DNA from: Isoetes taiwanensis
Lineage: Eukaryota > Streptophyta > Lycopodiopsida > Isoetales > Isoetaceae
DNA: 64,000 nt
Direction of reading: 5' to 3'
Assembly: GCA_021234155.1 (NCBI GenBank)
Contig: JAJEKV010000092.1
Location: forward strand, 742,001-806,000
Shown here: positions 1 to 9,941 of the stretch, in pieces
How the letters are laid out: every line of letters starts with the position of its first letter
Numbering within the stretch: the stretch's first letter is position 1
Notes under the pieces: model-generated
The model's input: only the letters and a program-made list of their open reading frames with translations
Told to the model about the DNA's origin: nothing
The model's database searches: none
Position numbers and translations under genes: made by a program

Positions 1-932
1 GCGCATCTCTTTTCTAGCACCGCCTAGAATTTGCTCCATCTTATGGGCATCCACGCCGTTTCAATGTGCATTTTGCAAGAAAGCCACATCTGCAACTCCA
101 GCTTTGAAGAAATGCAGGCCCGACTTACAAGCAAGCATGCATCCTGCTCCATTAGAAGCAAGAGAACAAAAAAGCCACGTTAGAGGCATTACCGACAGAT
201 TGCTAGGAAAACCGCCCTGATGCCGCTTCAAGAACCTGTCTTGTGAACCAAAAGGTTCTTTCCACAGCAGCCGAATCTCTTGCTAGCACCGAAATTGAGT
301 TAGAGAGCCTTGGATTTGTAGCAGCAGTGCCAGATTAGGGAGAGAGGGGCGGTCCCTCTCTCACGGCCGCCCTAGCCGCAGGCGGAGAAGCGAGCGCCAA
401 GAAACGGCATTAACTTCCAATTTCAATGCATTTAGATATCTGGAATAAATCCACTCATCTGAGAACAATACAATCATGTCTCACACTTATCTCATAGGTG
501 ACTCTGACTATTCTCCAGTTGCCCGACTCAATCCACTCTAGAATACATGCAACTTCAAATTTGCTCTACCAAAGCATGTATAATTCAGAGCAGCATATGT
601 AAATCTCAAATTAATCCAACAAAACCCCACCTGATAAGAGAAATTGATGAAGTACTAGGCTCTGGCATCTCCAACTGATCTCTCCGGTGCAATCCAGCCT
701 CCTCTGGCTCCTCAGCAACTCAAGATTCCTTCTGGTGCTCCTCTCTTGCAAAATTTCTCACGTACCACAAAAGCCCTCTTCTAAAATTTTTCTTTTTATA
801 TCTTTGCTTATGTGGATATATGCCATGCATGTATCTTCATGTATTTATGTATAAATACTTGTATAATACTGATCCCTAACTTCCCAGGACCACACTGCAC
901 CCAAAGAGTAGCTTGTTGCGCAATCCCACAAC
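1..932. other. No gene recognised
   Basis: No coding frame or RNA gene is convincing in this stretch. Positions 340-400 are GC-rich and purine/pyrimidine patterned; the rest is mixed sequence with short frames only. Around 690-760 the + strand could be read as a proline/glutamine-rich gag-like stretch leading into the Ty3/gypsy relic that follows, but too little is preserved to claim it. Confidence 0.4.
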
Positions 933-3875
933 GTGGTAGACAGACCAGAAACTTCTCAAGATGGGGAGGAACGAAATAAGGCAAAACTTCCGCCCATTGA
1001 GAAAGAGAAAGGGAGACTGCAAATCGCATATTTAAAGGATTTATCTAGAGAGAATAATGAGTCTTCAAAAACGTGGTTGTTCAAAATAAAGGGCTTGGTA
1101 AAAGATGCACTTTGATTCAGTCCTCTGCCACAGGTGCCTTCTGAATTATACAACTTCCTTCGGCAATTTGATGATCTTTTCAAAGATGAGGAAACCCTAG
1201 ATTTACCTCCTCATCGCCCTGAAGATCACACAATACAATTGCAAGAACATGCAAAGCCTCCAAATAGGGCGCCTTACTGAGTCAGTCACTTTGAAAAATT
1301 GGAGCTTGAAAAGCAAATAACAGAGATGTTAGACCATCAGTTAATATAACCTACTTGCTCTCTTTTTGATGCACTGGTCATTCTGATTAAGAAGAAGGAT
1401 AAAGGGCAACGAATATGTGTAGACTGCCGAGCTCTCAATAAGCTGACTATTAAAGATAAGTTCCCGGTACCCAGATCTGACGACTTATTTGATGAATTAC
1501 GAGGTGCTTGCATCTTTAGCAAGGTTGATTTGAAATCATGATATCATCAAATTCGAATAAAAAATGAAGACATCAGTAAGACAACATTCAGAACAAGTTT
1601 TGGTCACTATGAGTTTCATGTAATGCCATTCAGATTGACCAATGCTCCGGCAACATTTTGTTGCCTTATGGGAAGGGTTTTGGCACCAATATTGGGGAAG
1701 TGTGTTGTCATATTCTTTGATGACATAGCAAATTGATAGAAAAAACACAAACAGCACCTCCAACAGGTTTTTGACCTTCTTAGGCGGAACAAATTGTTTA
1801 TCAATGAATTGAAGAGTCGATTCTTTATGCAAGAAGTTGAATATTTAGATCATATTATTTTCAAAGAGGGCATAAGGATGGATCCAGCAAAATTAGAATT
1901 ATTCTTGACTGGCCCCGGCGCCAAAACCTTAAGGTTCTTTTGTGCAACTATGCAGCCACTACCGGCGATTTGTGAAGGTTTTTTCAAAAATAACTCTCCC
2001 TCTTAACAGGTTCTTAAAGAAGGATATACCTTTTGTTTGCAATATGGAAGCTAAGGAATCTTTTCAACTTTTGAAAAAGAAGATGACAGTTGAACCAATA
2101 TTAGTTTTGCCAGATTGGGATCAGCCTTTTGTAGTATCTTCTAACGCAAGTGGGAACGCTATTCGTATTGTACTTATGCAGAAAGAGCATCTATTACCTT
2201 ATGTTAGCTGCATGCTTAGACCAGTGGAGCAAGGGTACAACACTTATGAAAAAGAATTGATTGCCTTGGTTCATGTGTTGAAGAAACGGAGACATTATTT
2301 CGTGGGATCAAAGTTTGTTACCCATTTTGACCAGAGGGTTTGAAGCATATATAAACTCAGGATATTATCAATGCGCGTCAATTAAAGCTCATTGACATAT
2401 TAAGGATTTTGAGGGATTACAACAGTAATGCTTTTAGTGGCAAATATTTGCAAGAGACGAATTTCTAAGATTTTCAAAAATTTCCCACGAATGTTTAGTA
2501 GGTTACATGTCACATTTTCTATTAGAATATTTGCCCTGAATTGATACAAAGCTGTCCTTCCAAGAAGACATTCGCCATGTAATCGAACCTAGAATAAGGG
2601 CGCATTCGCCCCCAATTCTATAGCTTCTTACGACTAAAAATCTCGTATTCATCCTGATTTGTACAAACACTGGCATTTGAGCATCACAAGATTGTCTGCA
2701 AGTTATTCCTTGAGATTTGTGTGACTTGATAGAGTTTTCCTTGTTGCATTTGTAGGTAATGTATTTCATGGGATTAATTTGGTTTCAGAATGGAATAATG
2801 ACTTAGAAATGCTAGATTTCCACCATAAAGACTTCCATTTTTATGCCTTGAGTTCAAACCCATTTCACCTCTGAGCATAAATTATAAATGTACTTGCTTA
2901 TAATTTTGAATTATAAAGCTTCAACAAAATAATGATGAAAAGAAATGGATTATTTAACTTATTCACCATTAAAACTAGTCTTATTCTTCTTTACATTCGC
3001 CAAGCATTCTATATAAATTGCATTGAAAAGATAAATAAAGGTATCCCTGAATTACATCTTGAGTATAAAACCAAGTTGCCGACACACTAAGCAAAGTAAA
3101 TATTCAGGCCGTATCTAATTCATATTGGTCTACTCTTATATCGGAATTGTACATGTGTTACACAAGCATACAGGTTAAGAGTGTTACAAGAATGTCATGA
3201 ACCTCTATACTGCGGGCATAAGTGTACCCAAGCTACTTTGGCAACTGTAAAAAAATGTTTTTATTAGCCTTAAGCTGGAAAGGGATATTAAGAGATATGT
3301 AGAAGCATGTGTTGTTTGTCATCAAATGAAAGTTTTTACTAGTAAGCCTACCGGGTTGCTACAATCGTTGCCAATTCTTGAAAAACCTTGGGAGCATATT
3401 ACCATGGATTTTATCCAAGGATTGCCAAAGACCACTCACAAGAATGATCAGATTTGGATACTTGTAGACAGGTTATCTAAACATGTTCATTTTATTCTGT
3501 GCAAGTCAAATGTGACTGCACCACAGGCGAACAAGATCTTCTTGAAGGAGATATTTAGGATCCATGGAATGTTAGATGCAATAATAACGGACCGGAATCC
3601 ATTATTTTGCAGTTGATTTTGGTCAGGACTCATGAAAAATTTAGGCACAACCTTGAAGTTTTCCAGGCTTATCATCCTCAAACGGATGGCCAAACTGAAG
3701 TGGTAAATTGAGTTATTGAAGACATGCTTCGAGCTTATGTTGCAGAAAGGCAAAGTCAATGGGAAGAATACCTTTACCTTTTGGAGTTTGCCTACAGTAA
3801 CATTGTCCATTCAGTTACCCAGAGAACTCCCTTTGAAGTAGTGTACACATACTCTCTGGAACCTCTAGTTATTCT
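933..3875 (+). mobile_element. Decayed Ty3/gypsy retrotransposon relic (gag tail, RT, RNase H, integrase)
   Basis: Broken frames follow the same order as the better element at 54.2-59.9 kb and share clear protein similarity with it: a gag-tail segment near 933-1110, RT from about 1130, RNase H near 2040-2340 and integrase near 3180-3850. RT landmarks survive (the VDxRALNKLT region near 1420, FFDDI near 1717). RNase H keeps YEKELIALVHVLKK and integrase keeps TMDFIQGLPK. The protease is missing: the frame jumps from the gag tail at about 1110 to the RT linker at about 1130. In-frame stops and frameshifts are frequent, and similarity ends near 3870 inside integrase. No LTR, primer site or polypurine tract was found. 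It is a dead older copy of the same family, further split by an insertion at about 2424-3047. Confidence 0.85.
2424..3047. other. About 620-bp insertion within the gypsy relic
   Basis: The relic's RNase H/integrase linker is interrupted. Similarity to the 54-59 kb element stops after the KDFEG-equivalent codons near 2420 and resumes at the LEY-equivalent codons near 3050. The hexamer ATTACA occurs at both junctions and may be a target duplication. No terminal inverted repeats or coding capacity could be seen, so the kind of element is unknown. It contains one pol III B-box-like string near 2848 (GAGTTCAAACCC) but no matching A box. Confidence 0.5.
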
Positions 3876-4266
3876 GGACAGTTTTGGAGCCTGAACTTTG
3901 GAGCACCATATCTCGCCGACCACAGATCCTTTTTAGCTGATTTTTCTTTTAATAGAAAGATTTTTTAGCAAGCTTTCGAAATTGGGTCTGATAAAGCCCA
4001 AATTCATTCGTATGCGAACGTTATGACATAAACGGTCAGAATCGACTACACTATGTATGTTCTTCTACAGTTTGACTTTTGGAGCTACAAGACATCTTTG
4101 GAGGCGCAGGCAATTGCAAGGGGTCCAGAGGTCCATGCATGAAGAAATTTTAGGTGGGGGTTTTGGCTGTTGCTATGAGTAAATTTCTTCAGGATTACAT
4201 CATTGGTGCTATGAGTAAAATGGTTCATGCTTTGTAATAATGGAATTGGTGCTTATGTATTGACAT

Positions 4267-4316
4267 GGATATACTAAGTCAACCTGCTGCTGGATATACT
4301 AAGTCAACCTGCTGCT
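4267..4316. repeat. 25-bp unit, two tandem copies
   Basis: The unit beginning GGATATACTAAG is repeated exactly, head to tail, at 4267 and 4292. It looks like a recent local duplication with no coding content. Confidence 0.9.
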
Positions 4317-4591
4317 CTGGGTGCTACACAAAAAGAGAAATTTATGCCATATGCAACATATAAGAATTTGAGGGAAGCCATGCCGAAATTGATTGGAAAG
4401 AGTCGGATTTGACCTAGGCAAGGTCTGTGTTGATAATAAATTGTAGATCTGAGCTTGTTTGATGCCTTTTAAGTGTTCTGGATATAATCGAAAATTAGCC
4501 AGAAACATGAAAAACAATGGATTATCTTCAGAATCAAAACTGGGTTCAAGAAAAGGTGCCAATTTGCCTTAAAGAGGCTTAGATTTGAAAA

Positions 4592-4739
4592 ATCAGTGGC
4601 TTAGGAACTTCTACAATGAGAGGACTTTGGACGTTTGTGTTTCTGTTATTTATAGTTGCTTTGTTATCAGTGGCTTAGGAACTTCTACGTTGAGAGGACT
4701 TTGGACGTTTGTGTTTCTGTTATTTATAGTTGCTTTGTA
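4592..4739. repeat. 74-bp unit, two tandem copies
   Basis: The unit starting ATCAGTGGCTTAGG occurs at 4592 and again at 4666 with only a few differences (for example CTACAATG versus CTACGTTG). It is a direct tandem duplication. Confidence 0.9.
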
Positions 4740-4854
4740 TTATTATTTCCTGGTTATGAAGTTCAATCCTCCACAACAATGCAAGTTCTCACATATTTTC
4801 GTCCCCTGTTTTTAACCAAATCACTTGCCGTTTACTTGGACTTATTTGGCGGAC

Positions 4855-4922
4855 TTCTGTGCTAAACCCACCATCTTATACCTCCTTGTTCTGTGCTAAA
4901 CCCACCATCTTATACCTCCTTG
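4855..4922. repeat. 34-bp unit, two tandem copies
   Basis: The unit starting TTCTGTGCTAAACC is repeated exactly at 4855 and 4889. It is the third such duplication within 700 bases. Confidence 0.9.
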
Positions 4923-5844
4923 TTCCCCTTCTATTTAGAACAAATTGTTAGCAACATAGGTAGCACATAAAACAACATAAACTTATTAATTCAGTTCTTT
5001 CTCAGCCTCCGCTTACATGCCACCCTTGCTGGCCAGAAATTTTCTGGTGGCGATACTTCTTGAATATTTTTCGATTTGCTGACCTGCAGGTTGATTCAGC
5101 ACTGTCTCAGCCAAAAAAAATTGTGCCTCAGCTCCCGCATCATGGTTGGCGCGCGTTGCAGAGAAAGAAAGGCCTAGCAGCTGAGATAGGCCCCGCTGCT
5201 TTTTGGCGCAGGGCCAAAACGGTCTAATGTGAATCGCCAAAAGAATGTGACAATACAATCTGCCACTGCTAAACCTAGAGCATGACCTAATTTAAGTCCA
5301 ACATACCTGTTAGCTTTGCCAGGCTATACAATACCAAAAGCATGACTTATTGAAATCGGTTAGCACCAACTCCTGCTGCAACTTCTGGACATAGTTAACA
5401 AGTAAACCAAGCCTATGCCAAGCTTATACAATCCAGATGCAGAGACAGTCTGCCATGCTTATGAACAGGTTCTGAAGCATGTCAATCTAAAATATATACT
5501 GAGCAGGGTTCTGTCTGTTTCTCTTGGATTCGGTTATTACTTATGCATGTCCATGTCTACATCACTATCCAACACGATCATATTCTTAAACTATCTGTCT
5601 AAATTCTTGGTTCATTGAACAAATGTAGACAAATTAAGGCTATCTCAAGATAGGTTTCAACTTAACTCCTAGCCTTTGTACTGGGCAGAACCATCCATTA
5701 ATTTGATATATATGTTAGCAGTAAACTATGTCTCTCCACCCTGTGAATTACAACTTGCAAGTCTGGAAACAAAACTCGAGCCATGGACCTGGACTGGCTG
5801 TTTTGTGGCTCTGACATAAACAGCCAAAAGAAAACGAACAAAAC

Positions 5845-7543
5845 TCAAGCAATTTTTGCACGAGAAAAGTCCATTTCGGGGTGCTGCAATGCATAGAAAA
5901 TAATAATCAATATACAACTGTATATCCACCCAAACCTCACAAACATGCATCAAATGTTTACCTGTGCCATAAACTTCTTCAACACATCCTGTTTCTGCTG
6001 TTCCTCGGATGTTGGTAGACCCATAGACTTCTGCCTTTGATCGTACTGCATATCATGCACCAAATTCATATAAATACATAAAAGAAAGTAAATGCTTATG
6101 TTACAAAAGGCATGTACAACAGAAAGTACCATCATCTTCTCCACCGTTTGGCGTGTCTCGGGATCCAAATCAGAGAGCTTACTATTTTCAGGCTCAACCT
6201 TCTGCGTATTTATCTCGGGTTCACCTTTCACAACACATTTCCACCATTCCATCTGATCAACCTTAGTAAGAAGAACGGACAGCACTTTTCCATCCTCTGC
6301 GGAATACAATATCAAAATTCGTATTATTACATCATGCAAATGAGAATTCTATCTTTTGCAGAATACAAGGACAAGTTCATGTTACTACAATTCCTGTCTC
6401 TTACCTAAACTCCAAAAACAATCATCAACTTTCACTGGTTTGTAAAGGGCACCCTGTTCAAAACAAACTTACTTTTTAATAAAATGTCTAAACTCGCATG
6501 CATATTTTTATCAATAATAATATATATATAATAATAATAATCACAATTACCTGGAGTATAGGAGCCTGACCTTTAAGGCCAGCTTTTAAATGATTTTTCT
6601 TGATTTCACAATTCACAAATCTTGATTTAGTTCCCTCAGGGATTGGAATGTGAATAGTAACCTCTGATAATGTTTGAGTCCATGAATATTTCTCATGATC
6701 AGCACCATTTCCTACATTTGGTTCTGCACATAGACGTAAATTGACAAGGCCCATTGGAATATCAGATGCAGCTAGCAATATTTCTTAGAAGCTAAAAATC
6801 ATACCCATGTAAAACAACTAGTCTGTTCCACTTCACATATGGAACATGAATCCAGAAACAACGTAGGAAACTTTTCTCATTACGCTGAAAAACATGCTGG
6901 AAACAACACAGGAAACTTTTCTCCTTATGCTAAAAGACACGTTACTCCTCAATCCCCACACGTTTTTGCAAGGCAAGTAATCCTAACTAGCAAACATAAT
7001 TATTAAGATGATATCAAAGACTATTCGGGACTGTAAATACGTACTTATTCCTTTCCCTTCATCTTCCTGTGCTGAACTTGTTTGAGCGCCATCAGCTTTT
7101 TCTGGAACATTAATTGTCTCTGGGCCATTAACTGGCTGGGACTTGGATACTTCTGCAGCAAAGCCCTTTTCAGCACCCTTGCTAGCATCGGTTGTAACTG
7201 GTTTTACACTTTTGCTATCTCCAGATGGAACGGCTGTAGCAATACTAGGTTTAGGTTTAGCCTCAGCAGGTTTTGTCTGCGGAGTCCTCTTCTTTACTTC
7301 AGCAATCAGATCAGTGATTCTAGAATTCAAAGATTGGTGTGAAAGCAAGTCCGTCCTTCTTGCTAGAAAAGTAAGAACAGTCCTCAGAACATCAAAAGGT
7401 TGGCCACCATGATCAAGCAACAAAGTCTCCAAAATAAGGTCATGAGGACCACTTTCTTCTATTTCCATTGCACTGTGTACTGCCGCTGTTGAAGCCGCTG
7501 GCTGTTTCTCCTCTGGTTCTTCATACTCTGAAATGACTGCCAT
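5845..7543 (-). CDS. NudC / BOBBER-like nuclear migration protein (co-chaperone)
   Basis: NudC proteins are CS-domain (p23/Hsp20-fold) co-chaperones that act in the cytosol with Hsp90 and dynein pathways; plant BOBBER proteins are needed for development and heat tolerance. Six exons can be joined on the minus strand with GT/AG borders: 7543-7045, 6723-6551, 6453-6405, 6296-6130, 6045-5962 and 5883-5845. Their lengths sum to 1011 nt, giving 336 residues in one frame. The N-terminal half has a NudC N-domain ([19 protein letters not shown]) and a Lys/Pro/Ala-rich linker. The CS domain runs from [11 protein letters not shown] through [16 protein letters not shown] and [10 protein letters not shown]. 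The C-terminus, ending [12 protein letters not shown], is the family signature. Length matches the family (about 300-330). A 5' UTR intron is likely, with acceptor just above 7551 and donor at 7627. No defect was seen. Confidence 0.93.
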
Positions 7544-7627
7544 TATGCAATCTGTACAACACTAATACGCTATTCAATTTTGAAGCTTAACGATGGTCTG
7601 ATTTGTAAATCAAGAAAGAGCGCTTAC

Positions 7628-8323
7628 CTCCGTCGACCTAAAACCGGTATGCTGTTGTTTGCACGAAGGGAAGGAATAAAAAGAGTTCGGTAGATCATTC
7701 CAGAAAGGAAACCTAAAAGATTTGGTCACAGCATACATACCGAATATTCCGGAAATGGGGTACCCGCTATTAGGTAGTCGTCGAGGCATAGGCGTTGTTG
7801 TGGACATGGTAGCAATGCACTTAGGCCAAAATCACATTTACGGCCGCCCAGGATCTGAAATAATAATCCACCAATCAAATCGCGTTTTGGATTCCTGAGC
7901 GCCCCCTCTATCACACTCAGGGTGCCCAGACGCAATATTTCCTAGGCAAGGTGCGTATTCTTGGTCGGGTTACCCACTGACCAAGATCTTGGCCACTGCC
8001 ACGTTGAAGCCACGTTGCAGAAAATCATCGAACGTGCTTCAACGAATGCTCGGTTTAGAACGATTCATCAACAGATTCACGCAGGATGGAGCCGGATTTG
8101 CGAAAAGCACTTGCAATGATACATGGACAGTCAGAACCGAAATATAACAACCTAAAAGTCGAACTAAAGTGGCCCAAAATCCTCGGTTGAAGAGGGAACA
8201 CAGATGATTTAGAGGCAGAAAGCTTATCCGTGGTGATTTTCAGGAATTTGGGCAATTCTACAAGAGAGGAATTCCTCGTATTTGTAGGATGGGAATATCG
8301 TATAGATTCTAGGAGCATCACAG
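7628..8323. other. NudC leader, then possible LTR upstream of a primer site
   Basis: The first bases on the minus strand look like the 5' UTR exon of NudC (a good donor, GAG|GTAAGC, at 7627). Beyond that no gene is seen. Because a retroelement-type primer binding site begins at 8324, the DNA up to about 8322 (ending in ...CATCACA) may be the end of an LTR; no second LTR copy was found to confirm it. Confidence 0.35.
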
Positions 8324-8335
8324 TGGTATCAGAGC
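8324..8335 (+). other. Primer binding site, tRNA-iMet type
   Basis: TGGTATCAGAGC is the classical plant LTR-retrotransposon primer site complementary to the 3' end of initiator methionine tRNA. It follows a CACA-type LTR end with a one-base gap. The same site occurs at 54845 in the gypsy element. Confidence 0.65.
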
Positions 8336-8516
8336 ATGAATTTGGTAGACCAAATCATTGCACTGGCCATAGTCTAACTCATTTGATTGGTTAGTTATAG
8401 GGTACATTAACTTAAGCTAAACTATCCCAACTCCATAGCTAGTATTTGTATTGGCCTAGTTATGAGAGAATTTAGCCAGTTAGAGGTTAAGCTCTACCAC
8501 TATGATGAGGCAACTT

Positions 8517-8945
8517 AGAGTTTTATTTGGGACAACATTCCAGAGTACCTTGAACCGGACTATATGATAGCCATTCAGTTAGACATGCAGGCAAAGCCGA
8601 ACGGATATAAGACTGAGCTGCTGAGAAGGGTCAACGCCCATCGCCTCGTCCAGATGGAAGTTTGCATGGCAGCTGCTCACGCTGCACAATAAGAAGCTGA
8701 ACAGGCAAAGCAACGACGACAAGCTGAGCAGCATGCTAAGAAAGGTGCTGAGCGAGAGACTCACCATCAGACTCAGCAGGATGAGGAGCATAACATGCAG
8801 CTGGCCCTGGAACAGACTGAGAGCCCTGTTCCCAAACGAAGGCAGAAGTACACAACATGGAAGTCGGGAAGCGCCTATAAGGAGAAGCTGGAGGCGGTGG
8901 CAGCAGTATAGACAAGACCACGAGTTATGCCCATCGATATAACCG
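8517..8945 (+). pseudogene. Broken gag-like or coiled-coil frame downstream of the primer site
   Basis: One frame reads through about 140 codons with only three stops (near 8690, 8908 and 8946), so it was once coding. The translation is strongly Ala/Gln/Glu/Lys-rich and helical (AAHAAQ, EAEQAKQRRQAEQHAKK), then basic (PVPKRRQKYTTWKSG). It starts about 190 bases after the primer site, where gag is expected in an LTR retrotransposon. I do not recognise the family. It could equally be the N-terminal tail of the H3-like frame that follows, although a frameshift separates the two. Confidence 0.45.
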
Positions 8946-8973
8946 TGTAGATGCCGCTCGCCTTCGCCCCGTA

Positions 8974-9321
8974 TCGGGGTGCAAGACCCTTCCTAAGAGG
9001 CCGGTTTAGCAGCGGAAGCCCCATAGTTATAAGCCCGGTACTGTAGCACTACGAGAAATCCAGAAATATAAGAAGACAACCAAGCTTCTATTACGAAAGC
9101 TTCCCTTCCAGCGCCTGGACCGGGAGATAGCATAGGAGTATCAGACGGATCTTTGGTTCCAAACCTTTACTATGCTCGCTCTTCAAGAGGCCGACGAAGA
9201 GTACCTAGTGGTACTTTTTAGGGATGCTAACCTCTATGCGATCCACACTACGAGGGTTACCATCATGCCAAAGGACGTGGCCTTGGCATTGCAGATTCGG
9301 TACAGTTCTATATTCCATTAA
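8974..9321 (+). pseudogene. Histone H3-like pseudogene (histone fold)
   Basis: The frame through 9010-9321 spells a diverged histone H3 core: [18 protein letters not shown], then [31 protein letters not shown], and [16 protein letters not shown] up to TAA. These correspond to the alpha-N helix and helices 1-3 of H3, in order and without gaps. Two in-frame TAG codons lie at about 9007 and directly after REIA (9133), where H3 has Gln, so it is not expressed as a whole H3. Divergence from canonical H3, one of the most conserved proteins known, is high for a frame this intact. It could therefore be a CenH3-like or element-borne variant rather than a simple processed H3 copy. It lies in what may be the interior of an LTR element. 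Confidence 0.75.
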
Positions 9322-9941
9322 AACCTTAGACGAACTCGTATTTTATATTTCAAAATCATAGGCGCCCCCAATCATAAATGACCATAAGTGAAATGAGAGG
9401 CACCCAGAGGCCTCAACTTACAGTTTGGGCCATAGGATGGACGAATCTGACGATCGAGGTAGTCCAAGATGCACCTCGATTACAATATGTAGCACAATAA
9501 TAACGGGTTCCAAGGGGATATGTAGCACAATAATAGGGGGTTCCAAGGGGATTTGATATGGAAGTGAAAATAACAGTTCCTAAAAACCATAGACCATATC
9601 CCTAAAACAATTGAATGGGTTGTTATATATATAAAAAAAAAAAAAAAAAAAAAAAAAACAAAGATTTAAGATAAAAAATAATCACGTAGTTATATCGGTC
9701 AAAGCAGTCTTATAAGGACATTGAATTATTTTGGTGGAGGTTCGAGCCATCGTATTTCATATTCTAAAACCTTAGGCGAAGTCGTATAGAGTTTTATATT
9801 CCATCAAAACCTTAGGCGAACTCGTATTTCATATTTCAAAATCATAGGCACCCCCAATCATAAATGAAACGAGAGGCCGCAGAGGCCTCAACATACAGTC
9901 TGGGCCATAGGATGGACGGATCCGACGACCGAGGTAGTCCA
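9311..9941. repeat. About 150-bp direct repeat, two copies about 486 bp apart
   Basis: 9311-9467 and 9797-9941 are direct copies (TATTCCAT[T/C]AAAACCTTAG ... GAGGTAGTCCA). A 26-base poly-A run at about 9633-9658 lies between them. The first copy begins just inside the end of the H3-like frame. They could be degenerate terminal repeats of a small element or a local duplication. Confidence 0.75.

Larger units (their letters stand above)
3876..5844. other. Gene-poor stretch with three short tandem duplications
   Basis: No gene is recognised. Three exact or near-exact head-to-tail duplications lie within 660 bases (listed separately). Small frames across 4585-4865 are only translations of the duplicated DNA. 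The last part, about 5650-5844, is probably the 3' untranslated region of the NudC gene on the minus strand. Confidence 0.5.

Noticed and set aside
8733-8942. Short frames in the gag-like region (69 and 61 codons)
   Set aside because: They are shadows of the Ala/Gln/Glu-rich frame that reads through the region in another phase.
9676-9760. Possible SINE with B box GGTTCGAGCC near 9740
   Set aside because: The upstream A-box match is poor and no ends or target duplication are visible.
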